A stretch of 64,000 nucleotides of DNA from Dryococelus australis (taxonomy: Eukaryota > Arthropoda > Insecta > Phasmatodea > Phasmatidae): NCBI GenBank assembly GCA_029891345.1, contig CM057009.1:209802709-209866708 (forward strand). The letters are read 5' to 3'. Made by a program: the position numbers and the translations under genes. The number at the start of each line of letters is the position of its first letter. Position 1 is the stretch's first letter. The notes beneath the pieces were generated by a model. That model saw nothing but the letters and a program-made list of their open reading frames with translations. It was not told the DNA's origin and did no database searches. Shown piece after piece: positions 37,950-49,065 of the stretch.

Positions 37950-39013
37950 TGTGTATTACGAGCACGGCTGATAATATGCTGCGACCTGGTGTAATGTAAT
38001 GACCTAACTTTTATGTCTGAATGCCAAAAATACGAGAGACGAAAGTAATTTTCTATCACATATTACTTCAGAAGAGAAACTAGGAAGAGGAGCGACTATG
38101 TTCACACCAATTACTTTCCCCTCCTTAGTACATACTCTGGTGGACAATGCTAAAAATAAGAGCAGTAGTGGTAAGGGATTAAGTGAGGGCGAATATTTGG
38201 TCGGTGTATGGTGGTTGGGTGAAGGGTACAGAATAAATACGCAATGAATAACAGGCTTAGCCTGTTGAGGAGTGGTGGTAGCTCTGGGGATGGAGGAGTG
38301 TGTGGAGTGAAGGTGTGAGTAATTGGCGAGAGAAAGTGGCGTCAGGGTGAGGGTCGAGTGTGATTTTAAACCAATAAAATATGTTATGGTTAGAGGGTGG
38401 AATGCAGACAGTTAAATTGCTAATACAAACTTTCATTGATTGGGGTGTGACGGAGGAAGTCGAGGAGATTCAATAAAAAATTGTAGTGTGGGGGTGGAAG
38501 GGAATCGAGCGAACACGAATAATCAGCCAATAGAAATGTGTGGTGTGTTTTGGGGTTAGGGAGGGATAGTGAACCCGACTAATCAATTCAGCTATGGGTT
38601 GTAGAGAGAGGAATATGACATGTTAACGAATGAAAAAATAGTTGTGGTGTTCAGACATCTGCGGTCATCATATTGGAAGGATGTGTTCTCATCCATTGAA
38701 CCCCGGACCTACTGCAAATAAGTCTTGAATGTTTTATTATCCTTTTAAAAAATAAAAATTATTCAAAATAATTTTTTTTACTTGTAATTTTAAGAACTTT
38801 TGCAGGGAATTTTATAAACTATTTTGATTTTTTTATTGTTATTTTGGTTTAACGTTATCCAAGGTCACTGGCACAGGATCTAGTACACGGACACGAGGTC
38901 AGGCTTAAAGTCACTCAGATCCAATATGGCAGTTGGATGATGTCACAACATGGCGACTGGTCGACACTTGGCGCCTGTGGCGGGTGCCATTGGCCCAGAA
39001 GAACATTTTATTA
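37950..39013 (-). repeat. Repeat family A, copy 4 (inverted)
   Basis: On the minus strand it repeats the full block order of copy 1: TTCTTCTGGGCCAATGGCAC (39005-38986), ATGTTGTGATGTCATCCA (38953-38936), GCCATATTGGATCTGAGTGA (38930-38911), AT-rich DNA, the CACACATCCTTCCA equivalent near 38672, the pyrimidine-rich part (38600-38160), and CAGCATATTATCAGCC near 37975. It is the most complete copy with copy 1. It ends about 100 bp upstream of a splice acceptor that leads into the transporter exon. Confidence 0.75.
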
Positions 39014-39097
39014 TTACACTTATTTATTACCTCTGTTTATTGTATTTATTGTAATGCAGCATAAACATTTAAATCAAATAAGCGTTTGATCACTAGT

Positions 39098-39115
39098 GGA
39101 TGTTGTCTGTTGCAG
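39098..39115 (+). promoter_or_regulatory. Possible splice acceptor of the first coding exon
   Basis: TGTTGTCTGTTGCAG followed by GTT, with AG at 39114-39115. It would make the first coding exon start in 5' untranslated sequence and place the promoter further upstream. This is the best acceptor in the 150 bp before the start codon, but no upstream exon was identified. Confidence 0.4.
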
Positions 39116-39187
39116 GTTAAAAAAAAGAGAAGTGAAATGTTGGAAGCTCTCGAAACATCATAGGCTGGCCTCTGGACACAGCCCGCC

Positions 39188-39577
39188 ATGACCGAGGTCC
39201 ATGAACATCCACTGGCCAACGAAAAACATCTGCTAATGCTGGAGATGAACCAATGTGGCACCAGTGGCATTCCCACAGTGACGACAGTGGCCAAGGGAAG
39301 GGCGCAGTGATTCAAAGTGCAGATTCCTTGCCGGACCGAGGAACATGGGCTGGGAAGCTGGATTTCATCCTATCGGTTGTTGGTCTTGCAATTGGCCTTG
39401 GAAATGTCTGGAGATTTCCCTATCTCTGCTACAAAAATGGAGGGGGAGCATTTCTCATTCCTTACTTCCTTACTCTTATTCTGGCTGGCATACCAATGTT
39501 CTTTATGGAACTTGCTCTCGGCCAGATGTTAACTGTGGGAGGCCTGGGAGTTTTCAAGATTGCTCCAATTTTCAAAG
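39188..39577 (+). CDS. GAT: SLC6 neurotransmitter transporter, first coding exon (GABA transporter-like)
   Basis: This exon encodes the cytosolic N-terminus and TM1-TM2 of a plasma-membrane Na+/Cl- coupled transporter that would take up GABA from the extracellular space. The transporter frame, whose first ATG is 39253, reads [15 protein letters not shown]1 with [20 protein letters not shown], then TM2 with [19 protein letters not shown], ending [16 protein letters not shown] is the SLC6 signature that lines the sodium sites. A second frame starts at ATG 39188 in a strong GCCCGCCATGA context after an in-frame stop at 39161. It reads [20 protein letters not shown], resembles the N-terminal tail of GABA transporters (human SLC6A1 has EVSEAPVANDKP in its tail), and hits a stop after VAKGRAQ (39308). 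The tail and the membrane part are therefore one frame apart: a one-base loss, in the assembly or the allele, somewhere near 39250-39310. Otherwise translation starts at 39253. The exon ends in phase 1 before GTAAGT (39578). Confidence 0.88.
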
Positions 39578-39699
39578 GTAAGTAAGTGTTTGCATCTTTT
39601 GTGGATTGCAAAATACTGCAATGTTGTCAGCTTTGAGATTGAGTATTATTCTGTGTTCTTATTTTATGTAACCGCATGCTAAATCCTAACATAGATAAA

Positions 39700-40990
39700 A
39701 TTATATGATAACATTTATTTATCTCTTTATGCATGATATTTCACTGACTTTATTTCATATAAAGTGTCCTGGGGAATACCCTGTTAAGTGCCGCGTTTGT
39801 CGATTTTAATTTTTGTGTCTAAAAGTATGTGAATATGCAAAGTTAAGGAACCAGTAAATTTTGCAGTGTGTTGTGCTCCCATATGGGGTTCACAAAAGCT
39901 ATGTGAGGAAACGTAACTCTGATGAAGAACACAAAATTATTTCACTGCATAAAGTTATTAAACTTTTAACTGTACATCCTGTTACATCATAAATTACAAA
40001 ACACTTTACATTTTATATAAATACTTTAAACTGCACCAGGGGAGCGTGTTATGTTAAGCAACTCTTTACCTGGAAGTATTTATACATTATCTAATGTAAC
40101 AAGCCACGCATCGATCTAAGAGTCATTTTCATAACTGCTGGAACGGCTTTAACTTTGTGTTGCCGAAGGCTGATTGTTGTTACAGCTACGACGGGCGAAA
40201 CCCCATCTGCTGGTCTATGTTGTTTCGTCGTCGACTGGATGTTGTCAGACCTGAGCTTAACTTCTTGGCTTCCTATATACTTGGTAGATTATAAATTACT
40301 CCGTTTGTTTGCAAACTGATCCTGTGGCTCGTGTTCTGAGAGTCGCGAAGGCGCTTCGCTTCTGTGAGCTCCCTCGCCTTGGAGGTGTCCTGGTATGTTC
40401 ATACAACTGCCACATCAAGGGCCTGTCCATGCCATAACAAGTGCAACAGTCTGTCAATTCCCGAGATTTGTAAATGAAAAGCAGGGTGAATAACTGTCCA
40501 TTACCATACATGCAAGGTAAAAACATGGCAACACAATTAATACGTTGGTAAGATAACCGAGCTGGCAGAAGTTGAAAAGCAATTAACGATGATAACAACA
40601 ATTAGGTCGTTGTTTGTAAAAAAAAAAAAAAAAAAAATGCCAATCAGTATATTCCTGCAATAGACAAAGGAAAGTTTAATCATTTAATATCGAAGGAAAG
40701 TATCTGGCCTATCACCTCCTTTTTAATAAGGAAATGCATTAATACAGAACTCATAAAAAAATTTTACATTATATTGTATAAATAATAAAAATTATATATA
40801 TTATATGATTATAATTTTCTAACAAGAATTATTTACATGAATAATTCGAATTTTCGAACATTTTCATTTTATTTAAGGCTTTTTAATGCAAATCACGAAC
40901 TACGAGTTATCACTCTTATCGCAAGGTATTTCGCCAAGACTTTAATATAATATTTACTTATCTCCGAAAGGATACATGCAGTTTTTGTAA
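39700..40990. other. Intron sequence with a moderate-GC patch
   Basis: AT-rich apart from 40030-40600, which has higher GC and no recognised content. The 101-codon minus-strand frame there (40601-40296) matches nothing I know. A poly-A run lies at 40619-40637. Confidence 0.4.
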
Positions 40991-40999
40991 CAAGCATGC

Positions 41000-42720
41000 A
41001 GCAAAAATATAGTAATGTAGACTTAAGAATTCAAGAAGTAAATAATGAGGGAAATATAGGGTCTGGTGGCAGAGGAGCGAGATACCAACCACCATCTTAG
41101 AGGATGTCACAGCAAACAGTCGATGAATCATGCATGCACGTTCTCTCGTTCAGTCATTCTGTTCAGGTGCTCACTGTACTAGATTTGGGTGATTCTGACC
41201 TTGATCTGGGGTGACCTTAACCTCAGGTTACCTTGAATTCAAAAATCGAGACATATCGCAAACAATCGTAAAAACTGGGCAAAAATAACACTGTTTACTC
41301 CGGCCACCATTTTTATGCGGCTGACCCTGACCCCAATAACCTTAAACACACATAATTGAACAAGATAACCGTACAAATATAGAATTAATTATTTTAAATA
41401 GATGAAAAATTTATGTTGCTCATTCCAACAGCTATGTGGGCGAACTTCACCATCAATCAATAATTTTAAACTTGTAAATTCGCGAAGAACTCATTAAAAA
41501 TCATTAAAAAAAAAACCATTTTGGGAAACGAGACAAAAATTTAATTAATGTTCTCGAAAGCCACTTTGGATATGGGTGACATTGACCTTGACGTAATAAC
41601 GACATACTAAAAAAAATTCTTCGATAAATTTAACACATCTCTTTTCAATAAACAAAATACGTTCTAATGATACTAAGTGCCATGATAGATGTGGGCAACC
41701 TTAAGTTTAACCAGAGTGACCTTGAACTCTAAAATTCGAGATAATATCGTGAAAGTTGAAAAATCTTTAAAAATCCAGGAATAGTTTTGAAACTGACTCC
41801 GGCCACTATTTCGAATTCGGTAAGGTCACTGAACTTAGGCTCGAAATTTGAAACAAATCGAAAAATGAAAACTTAGGTAACATAGGGAAAAATAATTTTA
41901 ATTATCACAAAGGCCATGTTGGCCATGAGCGACCTTGACCTTGGCCCAATAACTGTGATATCTAAAAACCAAAAAATAAATAAATAAAATTGAAAAAATT
42001 ACTATCATCCGAGGGAAAAAATTAAATTACTTATTCCAACAATTGTATTGGTGGTCGGTGAACTTGAGGGTTAGATTATCATAAAGAAGGTGAAGCAAAG
42101 CAAATAACTCGTACAAAGAACATGTAGGTTTAATCGGTTCCCTTCAAAAACCAGTGCCAAATATTCACAGACAATAATAGATAAATCTGCCAACACCCAA
42201 ATAAGGCTTTATGTAACGCATATCTCCTCTCCCCCCTTCTTCTCCCACATCAACATAACATCATCTGACTCTCCGCCTCATCATAATTTACTAGCCAGAG
42301 TTCAACACTTCTCAACATTCATCCATGTCATCAACCGAACATCCGAATCTCCACATCCCTCAAAATTTAATCTCCGTATATCAGAATCCGTTACTATCAA
42401 TCCCTGCCTCCAATCCAACATAAAACACTCCGTACCTTTAACCATTTACCTCAACTTTTCAATGCTCGACCACCAAAACCATCCCCCCACCCCGGACAAT
42501 CATCTCTTCCTCCTCACTTCACATCATTTCCTCTGTGTTCTTTTACTGGTTAGTCAGTTACCCTCCACCCCCACATATCCGTTGCCATACCTTGACTGAG
42601 TACTTGCAAATGTTCGACTCCTTCTCTTCTCGCTACCACCATACTAGGATACTGCTATCTCATTCAAATAATTTTATCTAGCACAAATAAAGTGCTACAG
42701 TTCGTCCCCCTCCACCCACA
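41000..42720 (+). repeat. Repeat family A, copy 5, with internal duplication
   Basis: It starts with CACCATCTTAGAGGATGTCAC (split, 41091-41111) and GATTTGGGTGATTCTGACCT (41183-41202), has repeated gaccttga motifs through 41944, then the pyrimidine-rich part (42220-42720) with GGTTAGTCAGTTACCCTCCA (42548-42567), as in copy 1. The middle is duplicated: GACCTTAACCTCAGGTTACC...AAATCGAGA (41213-41250) matches GTTTAACCAGAGTGACCTTG...AATTCGAGA (41704-41740). Also TTGCTCATTCCAACAGCTAT (41415-41434) matches TTACTTATTCCAACAATTGT (about 42028-42047). The family A core occurs at least twice. Confidence 0.6.
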
Positions 42721-43369
42721 ACCATATTTAAATTATTTATTATGCAGCCCCATCACCTCCACTACAATTTTTCCTGCCATAGCTAGATACCCATCACAAA
42801 CATTAGAGCATGTACTAGTGTCTAAAATATGTAATGATCATGATGTCACATTGCTAGCTAGTAAGGGTTTTTCGTCATGCGACATCGTAACCTCTGAAGA
42901 TAAATAATGCAGCCAAAGTCGCACCACATTACATTTCTTTGTCTAATGCTATATGTGATACATAATCTCTCGCTGGACCTTCATAGCATATAATTGAGGT
43001 AGATTGCATTGTCTTCGACTCTTTCATCACAGTATGCATATTAATTTCAGTTAGGGTCATAACTATGCATATATTTTCGCGCCAAATTAAAGGACCTCTT
43101 CGAAGCAGTGAGCTATTTGAGAGTAGAGATGGAAGCATTGATTTGATTGTGTGCATACAAAAGTTATGCTTCCCGACTTTTTCTTTGGTGGTAATACTGC
43201 AGACTCCAGCTCGGCTGCTTATGTTGTTGGCGATACCATTCGCAATCCAAAAGGGTTAAACCCTTGAAACTTAGAATGTGCAAGGCCAGCATAAGCTGAG
43301 TCATCACTGCTGTCTATGTCATTTATATGCATATGTGACAATTTTTTTTAGAATAGTTGGCGATAATCA
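42721..43369. other. Intron spacer, unassigned
   Basis: No feature was recognised. The frames at 42692-42907 and 43065-43259 lack family motifs. Confidence 0.4.
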
Positions 43370-46300
43370 GAACCAATCCGACCAAACAATCAACAAACAA
43401 TCCAGGCACTCTGGACATAATCGACAAGACCAAGCAATGTACTAGACGAGTGGCAAGGACCAAACAACAAGGTTAACCAGAGCAAAGCACAATATAAGAC
43501 GATCAGACCAACTAGTCAAGAAAGCCGACCAGAACAACCAGCAATACCGACAGACTAACCATCATTACCGACCAACACTACAAAACATTAATAATAGCTG
43601 GTCATACCAAACACCCATACCAACAAGGCCAACCATCCATCAAGGTAGACTCTACATACCAATGCTCAAGATCAACCAAACCAACTAATGGCCATACTGA
43701 CTGGCCATACCAACCAACATGGTCAACCATCTATAAATATAAATGTATTGAACATACTATCAAAATCAACTGACTATACCAAACACCCATACCAAACAGG
43801 TTAACTGTCAATCAAGGTTGACTGAATGTACATAGACAAGACTAACCAAAACAACCATACAAACAATCCACAGCAGGCAATCATATGCACCAACAGCATT
43901 ACACAACCACACAAAATATTGACACAAGCAGACTATACGAGATAACCATACATATCAACAAGGGCAAAATGTCAGCCAGAACAACTGAGCATACCAATAA
44001 GCCAGACCAACAATTCAAACCAAGTATAAAAACCAACCATATGGGCAAACCACACAAACCATCAATAACATACAAAAAGACGAACTAAAAATAACACCTA
44101 TATCAGGCAAACACATTGAACTAGCCATACATGCCTATGCCTACCATGCCTAACTCCTCTAACAACCAGGCCAACAAGCCAGATAATAACAAGCGGTCAC
44201 ACCAGTTTGTCATACTAGCAAACCATTCCAGCCTAACATATAAAGAAGCCTAACTTGCCGATAATACAAAATAACCATAAAAACCAATTCTAAAAGACGA
44301 CCAAAATAACAGACAACACCAGCCAAAAATACAATCAAACCATACCAGCCGACCATACAAGCCAACCATACCAGAAGACCATATGAACCAGCCATACAAA
44401 CCCAGCTTAGAAACACACCAATCCAACAGACATTATAAACGAACCATACCACCTGACCATATGAACAAACATACCAGCTGACCATATGAACCAACATACA
44501 AGTGACCATACAAACCAATCATACCAACCAACCATACAAGCCGACCATACAAATCAATTATACCAACTAACCATACAAGCCGACTGTACAAACCAATCAT
44601 ACCAACCTTAAAGCTGACTATTCAAATCATACCAAACAGCCATAAGAGTCCACCATGCACGTCAACATTTTTCAACAGTATGACAATGCCACTCCCCAGG
44701 TTGCCAATAAAGTAATTCACCAGACGGTCGTGCCCGACCTCCTGCTGAAGTATAACAGCAATTGCACCAGTGTTCCTCCATGGACAAGTATTTAGATACA
44801 CTCACTCACAGTCTAAGAGTATTCAGCTAACATTTCCGTATATCAGCTCCAAGCCCCGAACTGATAATGCGATACAGCCTTCCACGTCTGTCTGGGACCC
44901 CCACACCCAGAGGAACCCGTGGTCTGGCCGAAAAACAACCCAACATATACTGTCTCTCCTGGACAGTACCAGAGCTGTGTCACTACTCACTGCATCTATC
45001 CTTCTCAGGAGAGAAAACCCTCCAGACCTCATTCATCTTGCCAAATTAAAACCACTTCCACCACAAATCAAAACACAATGGATTGGACACCCGAGAGAAC
45101 CTCAGGTGGGGCTATTCCGATAAACCATTGACCTATCTTAAATTTCCGTGGTGCAAATAGGTGACCCCACAGGTCCTTTGCAATAACCAGGATTTTCTTT
45201 GCAGTGAAATACAGGTTAGTGGGCTCTGTGGCCCAGTGGCCTTTGTGCTAATTAGTCAAACACCCTAGTTAGTAGGTAAGCCCAGATGCCATCTATCTGT
45301 AAAACCATCATGCCAGATGCTCCATCCCCTGTATGTGAGGATTGTATGGTAGAGCCCAAATAGCTTAAACCGGGGGTGCGGGATGCCGAAACATCACACT
45401 CTGAGGCTTGGGTTGCCTTTGTGGGAGAGGCTATGTAGGACTCAAGGCTCATCGCATCACCACCCACCTAATGTAATGTGTTGATCACCAGGCTCGGATA
45501 CTAGGGCATGACACTGTCCCGGCACCTCAAATGCCAATATACCTTCTCCCTGGTTGCCGTTGCCAGCAAATCTGTGACAGCACAACCTCCTACACAATCT
45601 AACATGCGAGGCGACCATACATATTAACCTTACCAGCAAACCATAAGAACCAAACATAACAGGCAGCCATTTGAACCAACTGTACCAGACAACCATACCA
45701 ACCATAAAAACCAATCATAACAACCATTCGAACCAACTGTACTAGCCAGTCATACAAAACAATAATTTCAGCAAACCATACCAACCATTTATACAAGCCC
45801 ACAATACAAAACACCCATACAAAACTAATCAGACCAGCCAATCAAACTGACCAATAATAAGAGCCAACCATGCAGATCGACTGCACCCAAGACTTGCTCC
45901 TTGGAAACCAACACCTATCAAACTGATTTGTGCCAAACTGAATCCTACAAAAACGACTTGAACAATGAACAAAACCAAACATCCATCCAATTATCAATAC
46001 CATAATATTATGATGACCAATATGGAAACATATCGTCTAATACGAATATTATTTTTAACCTCCTCACACAAAACGTCGCAAAATATCTCACCCACCGCCT
46101 TCATGCAGCTAATCTAGAAGTGATAATCGTAACCAACTATACCAGCGTACTATGCAAACCAGTCATACCAGCTAACCATATTTACAAACAATACGAACTT
46201 GCCGTACGAACTAACCATACCAACCGTCCATACAAACCATCCATACCAATCGACAGTACAAACCACCCATACCAGATAACCGTACTTAATAACCATACGA

Positions 46301-46620
46301 ACTGACCATACGAAAAATATCATACCAGCCGACCACACTAACTAGCCATTACAAACCCTCATAAAAACCAACCATTCCAGCCGACCATACCAACCAACAT
46401 TACGAACCTACATTACTGGCCAGATGTACAGACAAACCATACCAGGAAACCAAATAAACGAACCATATTGGCCAACCATTCTAAACATCCATATCAACCA
46501 GTCAACCAAACTGACAACACATTCTAGACAACCATTCAAAACACTTATATCAACCAACAAGACAGCCAACCGAACCGCTCACACATAGCTAACCAACCAT
46601 GCTGACTTTCTCAACCCTAG
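43370..46620. repeat. Minisatellite, ~13-bp unit ACCATACCAGCCR, interrupted
   Basis: Over about 3.2 kb, variants of ACCATACCAGCCG, ACCATACAAACCA and ACCATATGAACCA follow each other. The best-ordered parts are at 44330-44640 and 46130-46350. The array is split by an unrelated segment at about 44660-45600. The minus-strand frames rich in Trp, Val and Tyr (44210-44518, 45457-45841, 46150-46338) come from reading TGGTATGG repeats. Confidence 0.9.
44660..45600. mobile_element. Unclassified insertion inside the 13-bp minisatellite
   Basis: About 0.94 kb of moderate-GC sequence with no minisatellite units, and units on both sides. Composition and style resemble the 18721-20810 block, but I could not align them. 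A 117-codon plus frame (44770-45123) has no recognised domain. No terminal repeats or target duplication were found, so the class is unknown. Confidence 0.5.
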
Positions 46621-47809
46621 ACTGACTCTTCTTGGGATCAGAGCCATGACCGGCTAGCCGTTCTGCCATTCTAGTCGACCAGTGGGCTTATTGTTTTCCA
46701 TCTGGTTTCCGACCGTCCTTGATTCTGGTCGAAGTTTTGTTTTTCGCCTGCCATATTGTTTCCAGTTGCTTTCGTGTTTAAGCCTGCCTTCTTACTTCGA
46801 CCCACCTTCTTGTTTCCACCAATTTGTCCACCATCCTGTGTTTTTCATTTGTCATTTGTTTATCGAAACGTATCTTTGTTTCACTCGTCATCCTCTAAAG
46901 TGCACCTGTAGTGCCGGTAATGTTGTTTATTGCTGCTGGACTGTGCAGGTATAGATGATCGCTCCACAAGCAATGTGTATAATTATTTATGAGTTTAATG
47001 ATAAAGTGTAATTTTCCCATTTACAAGAATGTGTACATAAGCTATATAAGTACCTTATTTCGCCCATTAAAAGTACTTAGATCCTCCTGAATTTTTATAC
47101 GTATCATTTTTAGTGAAATGAAATGTATCGCAGGCAAGACCCTAATCACACTTTCAATTGTTAATACTTTGTCTAAGAAATCGATTTTTAATTATAAAAT
47201 CATAAGAAAGTAAATAAACGGTTTTAATTATAATTCGATTGCACAACTGGCTAGGACCTTGTCTAATATATTCGTATTTAAATACTTTTTTTTTTTTTTT
47301 CAAAAAATCATTAAATCGATATATAATTTAGAAAAAATTGTAATATTTTACTGTATCTTGATGTATTCCTCCATTGTATCACCTTGCATATACAGAATGT
47401 TGTGGTCATTATCATAATGCTTCACTATGCGAGATCCCTTGTCATCTGCGAAAATGATATGTAGTGTATTAAAAGGAGGTAACGAAGTCATCATATGCTA
47501 TTTCTCAGTGAGTGAAAAATAATACATTTGTTGGCTGTTATATGTTTATTTACGTTGTCACATCGAGTGAACTGCCTGGAACATTTATAGTGGCTAAGAA
47601 AAGAATGAAGTGGGTGCTTCAAACAGTCACTCTTCTCATGTCACTGCACATTGCAACTTTTACTTGCACATTAACAGAATCGTTTTCCATGTAATTTTTG
47701 GGCAGTCGTTGAAGGTACTCATGTATTCGTACATGACATACTCTATCACACATCATTAGTGGCTTGCATCGTATTCATGCATACATGAATTCATACACTT
47801 CACTCCTGC
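46621..47809. other. Intron spacer, unassigned
   Basis: A pyrimidine-rich patch (46680-46870) has recurring CTTGTTTCCA-like words. The rest is AT-rich with a T run near 47287-47300. No gene was found. Confidence 0.4.
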
Positions 47810-47980
47810 CAACTGATTCTTGAATATTGACTCCTGTAGACTGACTCCTAACGATTGATACCACTGGCTCTCTCCTGCAAACTGACTCCTGCTTGACTTC
47901 TGCTGACTGACATCTGCCGACTGACTCCTGTAGATAGTCTCCTGCAGACTAACTACTACCGACTGACTCCTGCCAAACAT
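47810..47980. repeat. Minisatellite, ~12-bp unit GACTGACTCCTG
   Basis: Roughly a dozen degenerate units with CTGACTCCTGC words. On the minus strand they read as Ser-Gln-Ser repeats (47756-47980), a repeat artefact. Confidence 0.85.
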
Positions 47981-48814
47981 ATGTCCCGCTCACACACGAG
48001 CATTCCCATTATAGTCGATGTAGCACCATATGATCGAACCGGCGACACACTCGCCAACATCTTCGATGCAGATAAGCAAGTCGCCCCTTTGTGAAGCATT
48101 TTGCAAAACTTTTCGTGAATCATTCATCCATTTTACTAACTACCCTCCAGAATCACTTCACGAAACACATTGTGAATTATCAATCTAATTAGATGAACTT
48201 ATCAGGTACTGCTCTTTTTAAGAGCCTGTCTTATTCTCACAGGGGGTCTTTCACCATATATTTGTAAAAAATATGGAAACACTCTGAGAAAACCCTAATA
48301 ATTGTTCGTCCGAAAAGAAAACATGCAGATACCATCAAATTTTATAACACACTATTGTGACAGTTTGTACCAACACACACAGAACGAGGTCTTGTGTCTC
48401 AACGTCTCCTCAACGTAGTTGGTATAGTTAAAAAGAGCCGAGACCCTCCCCAATGTGTTCGAAAGAGGTTGGGTTTACTTCAGCGAAGAAGGTCCACAAA
48501 ATTTAAATCATGTTTTAAAATAACACTTCAAACATTTATATATTTTCCCCAAGTTCGAAAGAGTAGTATCAAAAATAGAATTTCTTTATTAAAGTATTAT
48601 CTTTTCCCCACAATAAATATAAAAGTTACATTAAGAGAAGAATAGTAATAAAGATTACATATATTTTTTAATGGCAATAAGGCCCCCCTCCTCCTCAATT
48701 ATCTTAGTAACAGCAGTTCCTCCCTATAATGGAACCCTGATGTGTCTTTTCACTTCGGGGTGAGACCATAGTATTTATACTTTATTCAATAGCTCCGAGA
48801 AGGTTAAGAAATGT
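47981..48814. other. Intron spacer, unassigned
   Basis: Mixed-composition sequence. No gene or paired repeat was recognised. Confidence 0.4.
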
Positions 48815-49065
48815 TCTTCATCCGGAATGCCCTGGTGGTGCGTCGCTGGCTGGCTGGCGTCACGTCGTGATGGCGGCGGGCAGGGGGAGCGGTGGTGGCC
48901 GACGAGGTTTCGCAGGCGACCGCGCAGCGTGGCCCGAACATGTAGACCAGCAGTCATGCCAGCTGGACGTCAGGCGAGTTTGTAAGTCGAACGGTTCCCG
49001 ACGAAACAAAGATAAGTCGTACGTACGGCCCACTCTTGTAGAAAACTCAATTTCTAGACTCCGTA
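48815..49065. promoter_or_regulatory. CpG-rich island within the transporter intron
   Basis: A sharp patch of very high GC and dense CpG in otherwise AT-rich intron. On the plus strand, ATG at 48870 opens a 68-codon frame, and a consensus donor GTAAGT lies at 48982. On the minus strand a 60-codon frame (48957-48775) ends in FLTFSELLNKV and overlaps an AATAAA at about 48786-48781. It could be an alternative first exon and promoter of the transporter, a nested gene, or a GC-rich mobile fragment. The sequence does not decide between them. Confidence 0.4.

Noticed and set aside
44210-46338. Trp/Val/Tyr-rich minus-strand frames that look like membrane proteins
   Set aside because: They are translations of the TGGTATGG-type 13-bp minisatellite.
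43370-46620. CRISPR-like repeat array
   Set aside because: The units are contiguous and degenerate without unique spacers, and the window is eukaryotic.
47756-47980. Ser-Gln repeat protein on the minus strand
   Set aside because: It is an artefact of the 12-bp minisatellite.
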